This document shows, piece after piece, positions 19,482 to 28,770 of a stretch of DNA of 64,000 nt. The notes beneath the pieces were generated by a model. The model was not told the DNA's origin. It searched no databases and saw nothing but the letters and a program-made list of their open reading frames with translations. Location of the stretch: the NCBI RefSeq assembly GCF_000631985.1, contig NZ_JFYN01000012.1, forward strand, positions 124,001 to 188,000, given 5' to 3'. Each line of letters begins with the position of its first letter. Position 1 is the stretch's first letter. This DNA comes from Pseudomonas sp. RIT288. GTDB lineage: Bacteria > Pseudomonadota > Gammaproteobacteria > Pseudomonadales > Pseudomonadaceae. Position numbers and translations under genes: made by a program.

Positions 19482-19595
19482 AGTCAAAGAGACTCGATGT
19501 AGTCGAGATGACTATAAATCGCTTTGCGTCTAAATGACTATGTAAAAAATAAGTAATTGATTTATAAGGATAATTAATCTGGCACGAAAACTGAT
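19482..19595 (+). promoter_or_regulatory. hmp control region: three NorR operators and a sigma-54-like promoter
   Basis: Three copies of GT-N7-AC, the NorR core, lie at 19483-19493 (GTCAAAGAGAC), 19502-19512 (GTCGAGATGAC) and 19528-19538 (GTCTAAATGAC). The first two extend to AGTC...GACT. About 40 bases beyond the last is TGGCACGAAAACTGAT (19580-19595), a fair -24 element with a weak -12 element. Operators and promoter are ordered as in the three-site NorR promoters of E. coli. hmp begins at 19636. Confidence 0.75.
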
Positions 19596-19635
19596 AAGCC
19601 TAAGGTAATTCTCAAAAAGCTCAGGAGTTACTCTT

Positions 19636-20817
19636 ATGCTTAGCGTCCAGGATCGTGCCATCATCAAATCCACTGTGCCACTGCTGGAAAGCGGTGGTGA
19701 AGCGCTGATCACCCACTTTTACCGCATGATGCTCTCTGAATACCCTGAGGTTCGCCCGCTGTTCAACCAGGCGCACCAGGCCAGTGGCGACCAGCCGCGT
19801 GCCTTGGCCAACGGTGTATTGATGTACGCCCGACACATCGATCAGCTCGACCAGTTGGGCGATCTGGTGGCGAAGATCATCAACAAGCACGTCGCCCTGC
19901 AAATCCTCCCGGAGCACTACCCGATTGTCGGCACCTGCCTGCTGCGCGCCATTTCCGAAGTACTCGGCGACGAGATCGCTACGCCTGAAGTCATGAACGC
20001 ATGGGGTGCGGCTTACGGGCAACTGGCCGAGATCCTGATTGGCGCCGAAGCAGCGATTTACGACCAGAAAGAACAAGCGGTCGGCGGCTGGCGCGGGGCG
20101 CGGGAGTTCATTGTGGTGGACAAAGTCGAGGAGAGCGCGGAGATCACGTCGTTCTACTTCGAGCCGGCGGACAAAGGTCCGATCCTTGCCGCCGAGCCGG
20201 GACAGTATATCGGCATGAAGCTGATTCTTGATGGCGAAGAAATCCGACGCAACTACTCGCTGTCGGCGCTGGCCAATAAAGGTCAGTACCGCATCAGCGT
20301 CAAACGCGAACCGGGTGGTCGTGCGTCCAACCACTTGCATGACCAATTGCACATTGGCGCGAGCATTCAGCTGTTCCCGCCATCGGGCGAGTTCACCCTG
20401 ACTGCCAGCGACAAACCGTTGGTGCTGATCAGTGGCGGCGTCGGCATCACGCCGACCCTGGCGATGCTCGAAGCAGCGTTGCAAACCGAGCGCCCGGTGC
20501 ACTTTATCCACTGCGCGCGCAACGGCAGCGTGCATGCGTTCCGCGACTGGATCGATGGGCTGGCGGCGCGTCATCCGCAGCTCAAGCGCTTCTATTGCTA
20601 CGCCGAAGATGACGGCGTGAGTCCGGCGGCGGACAAGGTCGGGATCCTCAGTCAGGAGCAGTTGGGCGAATGGCTGCCGGTGCAACGTGACGTCGACGCT
20701 TACTTCCTCGGGCCGAAGGGCTTCATGGGCGCGATCAAGCGGCATCTGAAGGCGCTGGGTGTGCCGGAGCAGCAGAGCCGTTACGAGTTCTTCGGGCCGG
20801 CTGCGGCTTTGGAATAA
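19636..20817 (+). CDS. hmp: Flavohaemoprotein (nitric oxide dioxygenase)
   Basis: A 393-residue enzyme oxidising NO to nitrate with O2 and NADPH/NADH in the cytosol. The N-terminal globin domain (1-140) includes the proximal haem His in IINKHVALQILPEHY. The FAD domain has the RNYSLSA motif, and the NAD(P) domain has ISGGVGITPTLAML. Length is normal. It is divergent from NorR and has its own sigma-54-like promoter, so it should respond to nitrosative stress. Confidence 0.97.
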   Translation: MLSVQDRAIIKSTVPLLESGGEALITHFYRMMLSEYPEVRPLFNQAHQASGDQPRALANGVLMYARHIDQLDQLGDLVAKIINKHVALQILPEHYPIVGTCLLRAISEVLGDEIATPEVMNAWGAAYGQLAEILIGAEAAIYDQKEQAVGGWRGAREFIVVDKVEESAEITSFYFEPADKGPILAAEPGQYIGMKLILDGEEIRRNYSLSALANKGQYRISVKREPGGRASNHLHDQLHIGASIQLFPPSGEFTLTASDKPLVLISGGVGITPTLAMLEAALQTERPVHFIHCARNGSVHAFRDWIDGLAARHPQLKRFYCYAEDDGVSPAADKVGILSQEQLGEWLPVQRDVDAYFLGPKGFMGAIKRHLKALGVPEQQSRYEFFGPAAALE

Positions 20818-20837
20818 TCCAGAATCGGGTTGCCTTC

Positions 20838-20913
20838 ATTCGCGAGCAGGCTCACTCCCACAGGATTTGTGTTCTATGCAGATCCAATGTGGGAGCGAGC
20901 CTGCTCGCGAAGG
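20838..20913. repeat. REP-like unit pair, class B
   Basis: ATTCGCGAGCAGGCTCACTC and the facing GTGGGAGCGAGCCTGCTCGC lie about 25 bases apart. This is the last REP-like pair before the cyo region; I found none further right. Confidence 0.85.
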
Positions 20914-21035
20914 CCGTTACGCGGTCTCGATTCTTAAATTCTGTTTAAAGGTTAATCGTTTCTTAACCGGTTTATCGTTTATTCCCCGATGCTGATGATA
21001 GGCGCTCGTTCGTTTAACTGATCAGGATCGCCCCC

Positions 21036-21596
21036 ATGTCGCACATCATCTTCTCCTCTCGTTCGAGCCTGGCAACACTTGGCTTGTCGGCTGTTTTGTT
21101 GGCCAGTCCGTTTGCTTCGGCCGAATCGGCCTTGATCGCACCACAGACCCTGGTCGTCGATCAGAGCCTGCCCAAGGCTCAGCGCGATGCAATGGAATTG
21201 GCGGCGCGACGTTACGGCAGTTTCTGGAACAGTGGGGAAGAGGCGCTGGCCACGGCAGCCTTGTCGCCGCAGTTTGTCGACAAGACCCCGCCCGAAGGTC
21301 GGGTGCAGGGGCCGACCGGGCCTTTGCTGGCGTCGAAGTTCTTTCGCACGGCGGTGCCGGACCTGAGCTGCGAGATCGAGCAAATGATCATTGCCGGTGA
21401 CCGCGTGGTGGTGCATCTGCACTTTCGCGGGCACTTCAGTGGAACGTTCAAGACTCTTAAAGGGCAGGGCCAGCGTGTAGACTTCCGGGCAACCGATATC
21501 TATCAGATCGACAACGGTCGCATCGCCGCCAATTGGCATATCGAAGACAACATCAGTCTGATGGCGCAACTGCAAGCGCAGCCGCCAGCCAGCTGA
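21036..21596 (+). CDS. Secreted SnoaL-like/ester cyclase-type protein
   Basis: A 186-residue protein with a signal peptide ending PFASA (residues 1-29), then a domain with the NTF2/SnoaL fold pattern: RYGSFWNSGEEA, a central VVVHLHFRGHFSG, and a last strand DIYQIDNGRIAANWHIED. Exported members of this superfamily are poorly characterised, so I give no reaction. dsbB follows 25 bases later, so the two may be co-transcribed. Confidence 0.75.
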   Translation: MSHIIFSSRSSLATLGLSAVLLASPFASAESALIAPQTLVVDQSLPKAQRDAMELAARRYGSFWNSGEEALATAALSPQFVDKTPPEGRVQGPTGPLLASKFFRTAVPDLSCEIEQMIIAGDRVVVHLHFRGHFSGTFKTLKGQGQRVDFRATDIYQIDNGRIAANWHIEDNISLMAQLQAQPPAS

Positions 21597-21621
21597 ACCA
21601 TGGACATACAAGGGAAACGCG

Positions 21622-22131
21622 ATGAGCGAGGAAACGATTCGACTGGGACGTGAGCGGCGCTTTCTGGTGCTGCTGGGCATCATCTGCCTGGCGTTGATTG
21701 GTGGCGCGCTGTACATGCAGATCGTGCTGGGCGAGGCGCCATGCCCGCTGTGCATCCTGCAGCGTTATGCGTTGCTGCTGATTGCGCTGTTCGCCTTTAT
21801 CGGCGCGGCGATGCGCACCCGCCGCAGCATCACGGTGTTCGAAGTGCTGGTGGTGATCTGCGCGATCGCCGGTGCCGGCGTCGCCGGGCATCATGTGTAC
21901 ACCCAGTTCTATCCGGCGGTGAGCTGCGGCATCGATGTGTTGCAGCCGATTGTCGATGACCTGCCGCTGGCGAAGATCTTCCCGCTGGGTTTCCAGGTCG
22001 ATGGTTTCTGCTCGACGCCGTACCCGCCGATCCTCGGTCTGTCGCTGGCGCAATGGGCACTGGTGGCGTTCGTGCTGGTGGTGATCCTGGTGCCGCTGCT
22101 GACCTCGCGTAACCGAAAAGCACTGCGCTGA
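21622..22131 (+). CDS. dsbB: Disulfide bond formation protein DsbB
   Basis: A 169-residue four-helix inner-membrane protein that reoxidises DsbA and passes electrons to quinone. Both periplasmic cysteine pairs are visible: CPLC in the first loop (residues 41-44) and the spaced Cys of SCGIDVLQP / DGFCSTPYP in the second. Pseudomonads usually have two DsbB paralogues; I cannot say which this is. It is ended by a strong terminator. Confidence 0.95.
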   Translation: MSEETIRLGRERRFLVLLGIICLALIGGALYMQIVLGEAPCPLCILQRYALLLIALFAFIGAAMRTRRSITVFEVLVVICAIAGAGVAGHHVYTQFYPAVSCGIDVLQPIVDDLPLAKIFPLGFQVDGFCSTPYPPILGLSLAQWALVAFVLVVILVPLLTSRNRKALR

Positions 22132-22161
22132 ATCAACTCTTCGGCAGATTGGCCGATACAG

Positions 22162-22202
22162 AAAACGCCCCGATTTGCGGATCAGCCGCTCGGGGCGTTT
22201 TG
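22162..22202 (+). terminator. Rho-independent terminator after dsbB
   Basis: AAAACGCCCCG and CGGGGCGTTTT form an 11-bp stem; the symmetric A and T runs would also stop transcription from the other strand. Confidence 0.85.
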
Positions 22203-22957
22203 CATTTCAGAGTGTTTGTGAAATCACCGTGACGAACGGCAATGGAGAGTGCGACAGGTGTGCGACATGTTGTCACACGCGCCGTGTCGCAGGGCGTTTC
22301 GGCGACCCGGATTGGCGTAATGTTACAAAAAAAGATTGGTCTGTTTCGGCATTTTTCTGGTTTTGCACGCAGGTGCCAGATCAGGCAGTTTTAACAGGCT
22401 TTGGCAGATGGCCAGAGGCCTTTGAATATCGGGCTTTGCGCCGATTCGGCGCAGGGAAAAAGCCTTCGGAGCTGTCTGAACTGAGGTGTATAGACCTACA
22501 TTTTTTGGTGTTTTTGTTGAGAATCGATTTCGATAACATGCGGAACTTTTGCAAAAACGGTGATGGATTGTTGCTCTGAGCGATAAAAATTATTTCGGGA
22601 TAAGACATGGTGTATAGGGCGCTACCTATCTACAATCGCCCGCACTGAATTCCCGGCACTGTTCAACCTTTATTAAGGAACTGGACAGGAAGTCGGGTGT
22701 CGAGCGGGCCGAAAGGCTTTTGAGACACCCAGGTGTCGGTGCCTTCCAACTTTCCGCACCAAATGGAATTGGTCTGTAACAAGGCCTTTGACCACGAATT
22801 CGAATAAGAACTGACCGCTGTCCCAAGGTTTTGTCGAGCGTCTGACGCGCGACGGGCGGCCCTTATTCAATCCAAAGAAAATGCCAACCCTTGGCAGGGT
22901 GAAGTGTTGGCGATCAAAACCCAACTGCATTGCGCAAGCTGCTTTAGAGGTCGTGAG
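22203..22957 (+). promoter_or_regulatory. Long leader/control region of the cyo operon
   Basis: About 750 bases without a convincing gene. The one long frame across the left part starts inside the dsbB terminator and lacks a ribosome site. I see a 14-bp palindrome GACACCCAGGTGTC (22724-22737), a possible operator, and AATTATTTCGGGATAAG as a weak AT-rich promoter-like patch. A GAGAATCGATTTCGATAA segment near 22520 resembles half of a Fur box. None of these is secure. Confidence 0.35.
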
Positions 22958-23899
22958 ATGAGTAAAAACAGGTACCCCAGATTACTAGGCCTAGTGCCGC
23001 TGCTCGGCACGTTGTTGCTGGGAGGCTGCAACATGACCCTGCTCAATCCAACGGGCCAGGTCGGCCTGGAACAGCGCAACCTGATCATCACCGCCACGCT
23101 GCTGATGCTGTTGGTCGTTGTGCCGGTTATCGTCATGACCTTCCTGTTCGCCTGGAAGTACCGCGCGTCCAACAAGGATGCCGTCTACACCCCGAAATGG
23201 TCGCACTCGACCAAAATCGAAGTGGCGGTCTGGACCATCCCGGTTCTGATCATCATCGCCCTGGGTTACATCACCTACATTTCGACCCACAAACTGGACC
23301 CGTACCGTCCGATTGAATCCGACGTCAAGCCGGTGACCATCGAAGTCGTTGCGCTGGACTGGAAGTGGCTGTTCATCTACCCGGAACAAGGCATTGCCAC
23401 GGTCAACAAGATCGTGTTCCCGGCGCACACCCCGGTCAACTTCCGGATCACCTCCGACGCCGTGATGAACTCGTTCTTCATCCCGGGCCTGGGCGGCCAG
23501 ATCTACGCGATGGCGGGCATGACCACCAAGCTGCACCTGATCGCTGACCGCAACGCTGAAATGGACGGTATCTCCGCCAACTACAGTGGCGCTGGTTTCA
23601 CCGGTATGAAATTCAAAGCGATCGCAACTTCTCAGGAAGATTTCGACGCCTGGGTAAGTGAAGTCAAAAAGGCACCTAAACAGCTTGAACAAGCTGAATA
23701 CGCAGCCCTTGCCAAGCCAAGCCAGAACAATCCAGTCGAGCTCTACTCCTCGGTCACGCCGAACCTGTTCCAGACCATCGTCGACAAGTACGAAGGCATG
23801 AAACCGGGCAAGCCGCTGAAGCACGAGAAGAAAGAGAAAGAAGTGGCGGCAACGGACATGGACTCGAATTCGCATTCAGCTGCCGGGGCAGAGGAGTAA
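22958..23899 (+). CDS. cyoA: Cytochrome bo3 ubiquinol oxidase subunit II
   Basis: A 313-residue lipoprotein subunit II. The signal ends in LLLGGCN, a lipobox with the acylated Cys. Two membrane helices follow (LLMLLVVVPVIVMTFLFAW and VAVWTIPVLIIIALGYI), then a cupredoxin domain that lacks the CuA ligands, as in quinol oxidases. The ATG at 22958 follows GAGGTCGTGAG. It heads the cyoABCDE operon; cyoB starts 3 bases after its stop. Confidence 0.97.
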   Translation: MSKNRYPRLLGLVPLLGTLLLGGCNMTLLNPTGQVGLEQRNLIITATLLMLLVVVPVIVMTFLFAWKYRASNKDAVYTPKWSHSTKIEVAVWTIPVLIIIALGYITYISTHKLDPYRPIESDVKPVTIEVVALDWKWLFIYPEQGIATVNKIVFPAHTPVNFRITSDAVMNSFFIPGLGGQIYAMAGMTTKLHLIADRNAEMDGISANYSGAGFTGMKFKAIATSQEDFDAWVSEVKKAPKQLEQAEYAALAKPSQNNPVELYSSVTPNLFQTIVDKYEGMKPGKPLKHEKKEKEVAATDMDSNSHSAAGAEE

Positions 23900-23902
23900 A
23901 CG

Positions 23903-25930
23903 ATGTTTGGTAAATTAAGTTGGGAAGCGATCCCTTTCCACGAGCCGATCGTGATGGTCACCATCTCGATGATCGCGCTCGGTGGTCTGGCGTTGTTCGC
24001 TGCAATCACCTACTTCAAGAAGTGGACCTACTTGTGGACCGAGTGGCTGACGTCGGTCGACCACAAGAAAATCGGTGTGATGTACATCATCGTTGCCATG
24101 GTCATGCTGCTGCGTGGCTTTGCCGACGCCATCATGATGCGTACCCAGCTGGCCATGGCCACCGAGGGTTCGCCTGGCTACCTGCCACCTGAACACTATG
24201 ACCAGATCTTCACCGCTCACGGTGTGATCATGATCATCTTCATGGCGATGCCATTCTTCACCGGCCTGATGAACCTTGCAGTGCCGCTGCAGATCGGCGC
24301 GCGTGACGTTGCCTTCCCGTTCCTGAACTCCCTGAGCTTCTGGCTGCTGGTGTCCGGCGTGGTGCTGATCAACCTGTCGCTGGGCGTCGGCGAATTCGCC
24401 AAGACCGGCTGGGTTGCCTATCCGCCGCTGTCGGGTCTGCAGTACAGCCCTGGCGTGGGGATGGACTACTACATCTGGGCGCTACAGCTATCCGGGTTAG
24501 GTACGACGCTGACGGGGGTCAACTTCCTCGCCACCGTGCTGAAAATGCGTACCCCTGGCATGAAACTGATGGACATGCCGATCTTCACCTGGACCTGCAC
24601 CTGGGCCAACGTTCTGATCGTGGCTTCGTTCCCGATCCTGACCGCTACCCTGGCATTGCTGACCCTCGACCGTTACATGGATTTCCACATTTTCACCAAT
24701 GAACTTGGTGGCAATCCAATGATGTACGTCAACCTGTTCTGGGCCTGGGGCCACCCTGAGGTTTACATCCTGATCCTGCCGGCATTCGGCATCTTCTCGG
24801 AAGTGATCTCGGCGTTCACCGGCAAGAAACTGTTCGGCCACCACTCGATGATCTACGCTTCGGGCGCGATCTCGGTACTGGGCTTCATGGTTTGGCTGCA
24901 CCACTTCTTCACCATGGGTTCGGGTGCCAGCGTCAACGCCTTCTTCGGTCTGGCGACGATGCTGATTTCCATCCCGACGGGTGTGAAACTGTTCAACTGG
25001 CTGTTCACCATCTACCAGGGCCGTCTGCGCTTCACCAGCCAGGTTCTGTGGACCCTGGGCTTCATGGTGACCTTCGCCATCGGCGGCATGACCGGCGTAC
25101 TGCTGGCCATCCCGGGTGCTGACTTCGTTCTGCACAACAGCCTGTTCGTGATCGCGCACTTCCACAACGTGATCATCGGCGGCGCAGTATTCGGCTACAT
25201 CGCAGGTTTCGGCTTCTACTTCCCGAAAGCGTTCGGCTTCAAGCTGCACGAAGGCTGGGGTAAAGCAGCGTTCTGGTTCTGGATCTCGGGCTTCTTCGTC
25301 GCGTTCATGCCGCTCTATGCACTGGGCTTCATGGGCATGACCCGTCGTCTGAACGCCACCACCAACCCTGAGTGGGTACCGTACCTGTACGTTGCCATGT
25401 TCGGTGCGGTGATGATCGCTGTCGGTATCGCCTGCCAACTGATCCAGCTGTACGTCAGTGTGCGTGACCGCAACAAGCCAGAGAACATGTGCGAACACGG
25501 TGACCCGTGGAATGCCCACACTCTGGAATGGTCGACCTCGTCGCCACCTCCGTTCTACAACTTCGCTGTGCTGCCTAAGGCTGACTGCATCGACCCGTTC
25601 ACCGAAGCCAAGGAAAACGGTACCGCGTACCAGGCTCCGGCCAAGTACGAGCCGATCCACATGCCGAACAACACCGCCACTGGCGTGGTGATGGGCGCAC
25701 TGCTGACCGTCTTCGGTTTCGCGATGATCTGGCACATCTGGTGGTTGGCGATCGCCAGCCTGGCCGGCACTGTCATCTACTTCGTGATCCACGCGGCACG
25801 TGACGACCAGGGCTATATGGTTCCGGTTGAAACGATCGAACGCATCGAAGCCGAGCAGCACAAGCGTCTGGTCGCGGCAGGGAAAATCCCGGCCAATGCC
25901 ACCCGTGTAACCTCGTTGGAACAGGCTTAA
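23903..25930 (+). CDS. cyoB: Cytochrome bo3 ubiquinol oxidase subunit I
   Basis: A 675-residue haem-copper oxidase core binding low-spin haem b and the haem o3-CuB centre. It shows the CuB ligand motif [15 protein letters not shown], the following HH pair in [11 protein letters not shown], and haem-binding HFHNVIIGG. It reduces O2 to water with proton pumping. Length is normal. It is in the middle of the cyo operon with very short gaps on both sides. Confidence 0.98.
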   Translation: MFGKLSWEAIPFHEPIVMVTISMIALGGLALFAAITYFKKWTYLWTEWLTSVDHKKIGVMYIIVAMVMLLRGFADAIMMRTQLAMATEGSPGYLPPEHYDQIFTAHGVIMIIFMAMPFFTGLMNLAVPLQIGARDVAFPFLNSLSFWLLVSGVVLINLSLGVGEFAKTGWVAYPPLSGLQYSPGVGMDYYIWALQLSGLGTTLTGVNFLATVLKMRTPGMKLMDMPIFTWTCTWANVLIVASFPILTATLALLTLDRYMDFHIFTNELGGNPMMYVNLFWAWGHPEVYILILPAFGIFSEVISAFTGKKLFGHHSMIYASGAISVLGFMVWLHHFFTMGSGASVNAFFGLATMLISIPTGVKLFNWLFTIYQGRLRFTSQVLWTLGFMVTFAIGGMTGVLLAIPGADFVLHNSLFVIAHFHNVIIGGAVFGYIAGFGFYFPKAFGFKLHEGWGKAAFWFWISGFFVAFMPLYALGFMGMTRRLNATTNPEWVPYLYVAMFGAVMIAVGIACQLIQLYVSVRDRNKPENMCEHGDPWNAHTLEWSTSSPPPFYNFAVLPKADCIDPFTEAKENGTAYQAPAKYEPIHMPNNTATGVVMGALLTVFGFAMIWHIWWLAIASLAGTVIYFVIHAARDDQGYMVPVETIERIEAEQHKRLVAAGKIPANATRVTSLEQA

Positions 25931-25933
25931 ACC

Positions 25934-26557
25934 ATGTCGAACTTAGTGACCAATGTTGGACACGCCCATGGTGACCATGGGCACGATCACCATCACCACG
26001 ACTCGGGCGAGATGACCGTATACGGTTTCTGGCTCTACCTGATGACCGACTGCATTCTGTTTGCGTCGATCTTCGCGGTGTATGCAGTACTGGTAAACAA
26101 CGTCGCCGGTGGCCCGTCGGGCCACGACATCTTCGAACTGCCATACGTGCTGGGCGAAACCGCTCTGCTGTTGTTCAGTTCGATCACCTACGGCTTCGCC
26201 ATGCTGGCGTTGTACAAAGGCAAGAAGCAGCAGGTTCTGGGCTGGTTGTTCATGACCTTCCTGCTCGGCGCAGGCTTCATCGCCATGGAGATCAACGAGT
26301 TCCACCTGCTGATCTCCGAGGGCTTCGGTCCTAGCCGTTCGGGCTTCCTGTCGGCGTTCTTCACCCTGGTCGGTACCCACGGTCTGCACGTATCCGCGGG
26401 TCTGATCTGGATGGGCATCATGATGTACCAGGTCAACAAGCACGGCCTGACGGCGACCAACAAGACCCGTCTGAGCTGCCTGAGCCTGTTCTGGCACTTC
26501 CTGGACGTGGTGTGGATCTGCGTATTCACCGTTGTTTACCTGATGGGGACTCTGTAA
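25934..26557 (+). CDS. cyoC: Cytochrome bo3 ubiquinol oxidase subunit III
   Basis: A 207-residue protein with five membrane helices. The N-terminus is histidine-rich ([14 protein letters not shown]), common in pseudomonad CyoC, before [19 protein letters not shown]. It stabilises the oxidase core. It starts 3 bases after cyoB and its stop codon overlaps the start of cyoD. Confidence 0.97.
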   Translation: MSNLVTNVGHAHGDHGHDHHHHDSGEMTVYGFWLYLMTDCILFASIFAVYAVLVNNVAGGPSGHDIFELPYVLGETALLLFSSITYGFAMLALYKGKKQQVLGWLFMTFLLGAGFIAMEINEFHLLISEGFGPSRSGFLSAFFTLVGTHGLHVSAGLIWMGIMMYQVNKHGLTATNKTRLSCLSLFWHFLDVVWICVFTVVYLMGTL

Positions 26558-26892
26558 TGGCTAATGCACACTCCCATGACAGCCATGATGCTGGCCACGG
26601 CAGCGTAAAGTCGTACGCCATCGGCTTCATCCTGTCGGTGATCCTGACCGTCATCCCGTTCGGCCTGGTGATGTTCCCGACCTTGCCGAAGTCGACCACG
26701 CTGGCAATCGTCCTGTTGTTCGCAGTAATCCAGGTGATCGTTCACCTGTACTACTTCCTGCACCTGGACCGTTCGATTGCACAACGTAACAACGTGATCG
26801 CGTTTGTCTTTACGGCCATCGTGATCCTGCTGCTGGTTGGCCTGTCGCTGTGGATCATGTTCAGCATCCACACGTACATGATGGCGAAGTGA
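26557..26892 (+). CDS. cyoD: Cytochrome bo3 ubiquinol oxidase subunit IV
   Basis: A 111-residue assembly subunit with three membrane helices and a histidine-rich start ([15 protein letters not shown]). The central [12 protein letters not shown] is family-typical. The ATG at 26557 shares one base with the cyoC stop (TAATG), which fixes the start; 15 further in-frame codons upstream lie inside cyoC. Confidence 0.96.
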   Translation: MANAHSHDSHDAGHGSVKSYAIGFILSVILTVIPFGLVMFPTLPKSTTLAIVLLFAVIQVIVHLYYFLHLDRSIAQRNNVIAFVFTAIVILLLVGLSLWIMFSIHTYMMAK

Positions 26893-26902
26893 GGTAGACC
26901 CG

Positions 26903-27790
26903 ATGTCGCTCAAGCACTTTATCCAAATCACCAAACCGGGGATCATTTTCGGTAACGTGCTTTCTGTGGCAGGCGGGTTCTTCCTGGCCTCGAAAGGGCA
27001 TGTAGATCTGGCGGTGTTCCTGGCCGCCATGATCGGCACATCCCTGGTTGTGGCCTCCGGTTGCGTGTTCAACAACTGCATCGACCGCGACATCGACCTG
27101 AAGATGGAACGCACCAAGAACCGGGTGCTGGTGCAGGGCTTGATCTCCCTGAAACTGGCCCTGGTCTACGCGACCATCCTTGGTGTTCTCGGCGTTGCCT
27201 TGTTGTACAAGGTGGCCAACCCGTTGGCCGCCCTGTTCGCGGTAATCGGCTTCATCATCTACGTCGGCTTCTACAGCCTGTACCTCAAGCGCAAGTCGGT
27301 TCACGGCACGCTGGTGGGCAGTCTGTCGGGCGCCATGCCGCCAGTGATCGGTTACGTTGCCGTAACCAACAGCTTCGACATGGCTGCACTGACCCTGCTG
27401 GTGATGTTCAGTCTGTGGCAGATGCCGCATTCCTACGCCATCGCGATCTTCCGCTTCAACGACTACCTGGCCGCATCGATTCCGGTGCTGCCAGTCAAGC
27501 GCGGAATCGAAGTGGCCAAGAAGCACATCCTGCTCTACATCCTGGCGTTCCTCGTGGCGACCTTGATGCTGACCTTCAGCGGTTACGCCGGCATGAGCTA
27601 CCTCGCCGTTGCCGCGGCCATGGGCATGTACTGGCTGTACATGGCCTGGACCGGCTACAAGGCGGTGGATGACACGGTCTGGGCACGCAAGCTGTTCGTG
27701 TTCTCGATCTTCACCATCACCGCCCTGAGCGTCATGATGTCCCTGGACTTCAAGGTGCCGGCCGAGCTGCTGCTGACGTACGCGCCGTAA
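26903..27790 (+). CDS. cyoE: Protohaem IX farnesyltransferase (haem O synthase)
   Basis: A 295-residue UbiA-superfamily membrane enzyme that farnesylates haem b to haem o for the oxidase. The prenyl-diphosphate/Mg motif is [18 protein letters not shown] near residue 55, and the conserved loop [12 protein letters not shown] lies near 130. It is the last gene of cyoABCDE, followed by a terminator. Confidence 0.97.
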   Translation: MSLKHFIQITKPGIIFGNVLSVAGGFFLASKGHVDLAVFLAAMIGTSLVVASGCVFNNCIDRDIDLKMERTKNRVLVQGLISLKLALVYATILGVLGVALLYKVANPLAALFAVIGFIIYVGFYSLYLKRKSVHGTLVGSLSGAMPPVIGYVAVTNSFDMAALTLLVMFSLWQMPHSYAIAIFRFNDYLAASIPVLPVKRGIEVAKKHILLYILAFLVATLMLTFSGYAGMSYLAVAAAMGMYWLYMAWTGYKAVDDTVWARKLFVFSIFTITALSVMMSLDFKVPAELLLTYAP

Positions 27791-27807
27791 GGCTGGATGG
27801 CTTCACG

Positions 27808-27845
27808 AAAAACCCCGCACATCGAGAGATGTGCGGGGTTTTTTG
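27808..27845 (+). terminator. Rho-independent terminator of the cyo operon
   Basis: AACCCCGCACATC pairs with GATGTGCGGGGTT around a 4-base loop and runs into seven T residues. Confidence 0.9.
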
Positions 27846-27888
27846 TTGATCGGAGGTTTATCAAAGGTGGAATTTGTTGATAGTCTGT

Positions 27889-27909
27889 CTATAGGCAAGT
27901 TGCCTATAG
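27889..27909 (+). promoter_or_regulatory. Perfect palindromic operator of the higBA locus
   Basis: CTATAGGCAA, a central G, then TTGCCTATAG: 10-bp arms with no mismatch, 7 bases before the toxin ATG. TATAGG within it could double as the -10 element. Position and symmetry fit an autoregulatory antitoxin binding site. Confidence 0.75.
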
Positions 27910-27916
27910 TTTGCCC

Positions 27917-28261
27917 ATGCGAACCGTATTTTTTGAAACCACAATATTCACCGCGAGCGTTGGTCGTTACCTGACGGACAATGAGTATCGGGAGTTGCAG
28001 AATTATCTGTAGTGCAATCCAGCGGCGGGCGACGTAATACCGCGGACTGGTGGCTTCCGAAAAGTACGTTGGTCTGATGCACGACGTGGCAAAGGCCGAC
28101 GAGGCGGCTTGCGGGTCATCTACTATTGGCTTATGAATGATCGCCAGTTCTGGATGTTTGCGATTTATGACAAAGATGAGCTTGATAATCTGTCCGCCGA
28201 GCAAGAGAAGGCGCTCAAAAAAGCCATTGAGATAGAGTTGAGAAAAAGAGGTGCCCCATGA
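27917..28261 (+). pseudogene. HigB/RelE-type toxin gene interrupted by one amber codon
   Basis: The frame from ATG 27917 to TGA 28259-28261 encodes a complete toxin of 114 codons, but codon 32 is TAG (28010-28012). Before it lies MRTVFFETTIFTASVGRYL. After it, in the same frame, lie PRTGGFRKVRWSDARRGKG, GGLRVIYYWLMNDRQFWMF and the C-terminal EKALKKAIEIELRKRGAP, all typical of RelE-superfamily mRNA interferases. There is no other stop and no frameshift, so this is a single-base lesion. Its stop overlaps the antitoxin ATG (ATGA), the normal toxin-first arrangement. The truncated product would be non-functional unless the stop is read through. Confidence 0.85.
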
Positions 28262-28572
28262 AAAAACGCGACCTGTTTGCGGAATTGATGCAGGGCGTTG
28301 AAGAGATGGCCGCCCATCGCGAAGGTAAAATTACGCTGCGCAATACGGTCGTCGAGGACAAACCTGTTCCCGAGGTTGGTGCACAAGAGATCGTTGCACT
28401 ACGTGAAAAATTGCACATGTCACAAGCGGTATTTGCAAAGCGAATCAGGACCAGCCCGAGCACATTGAGGAATTGGGAGCAGGAGAAGTCCAAGCCCAAT
28501 GCTCAAGCGGCACTGTTGATCCGCTTGGTGGAGAAATTCCCTGATATGGTTGAGCGGTTGGGCGCTGTGTAG
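28258..28572 (+). CDS. HigA-type antitoxin, XRE helix-turn-helix
   Basis: A 104-residue protein with an N-terminal partner-binding region and a C-terminal helix-turn-helix (VALREKLHMSQAVFAKRIR and STLRNWEQEKSKPN). It should bind the palindrome upstream of the operon. The reading frame is intact although the toxin before it carries a nonsense codon, so the locus may now act only as a DNA-binding regulator. Translation probably relies on coupling to the toxin frame, which the amber codon would weaken. Confidence 0.9.
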   Translation: MKKRDLFAELMQGVEEMAAHREGKITLRNTVVEDKPVPEVGAQEIVALREKLHMSQAVFAKRIRTSPSTLRNWEQEKSKPNAQAALLIRLVEKFPDMVERLGAV

Positions 28573-28596
28573 ATAGTTCGTTGATATACGTCATCA

Positions 28597-28629
28597 AGCC
28601 CCGCGATTCGATAGAGTCGCGGGGTTTTT
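28597..28629 (+). terminator. Rho-independent terminator after higA
   Basis: CCCCGCGACT-type stem (CCCCGCGA with TCGCGGGG, 10-base loop) followed by TTTTT. Confidence 0.85.
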
Positions 28630-28770
28630 CGTCCAGAACGGCAGGTTGCGGTATCGCCGCAAACCACCTAGATTTGGATCCAGTCCTTAGTGATAGCGCC
28701 ATGCCACTTCCTCGGCGCTCAACTGTTCCACTCCGCGATTCTTCATGCACTGATCAAAAGGCTGGGCGAA

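Noticed and set aside
22510..22540. Fur box in the cyo leader (GAGAATCGATTTCGATAA)
   Set aside because: Only about half of the consensus is matched; not enough to call a site.
22175..22579. A 134-codon plus-strand frame upstream of cyoA
   Set aside because: It begins inside the dsbB terminator stem, has no ribosome site and an improbable composition (many Cys, Arg, Phe).
24497..25861. A 454-codon frame antisense to cyoB
   Set aside because: A shadow of a GC-rich, strongly biased gene; His/Gln/Arg-rich with no domain, and cyoB on the other strand is certain.
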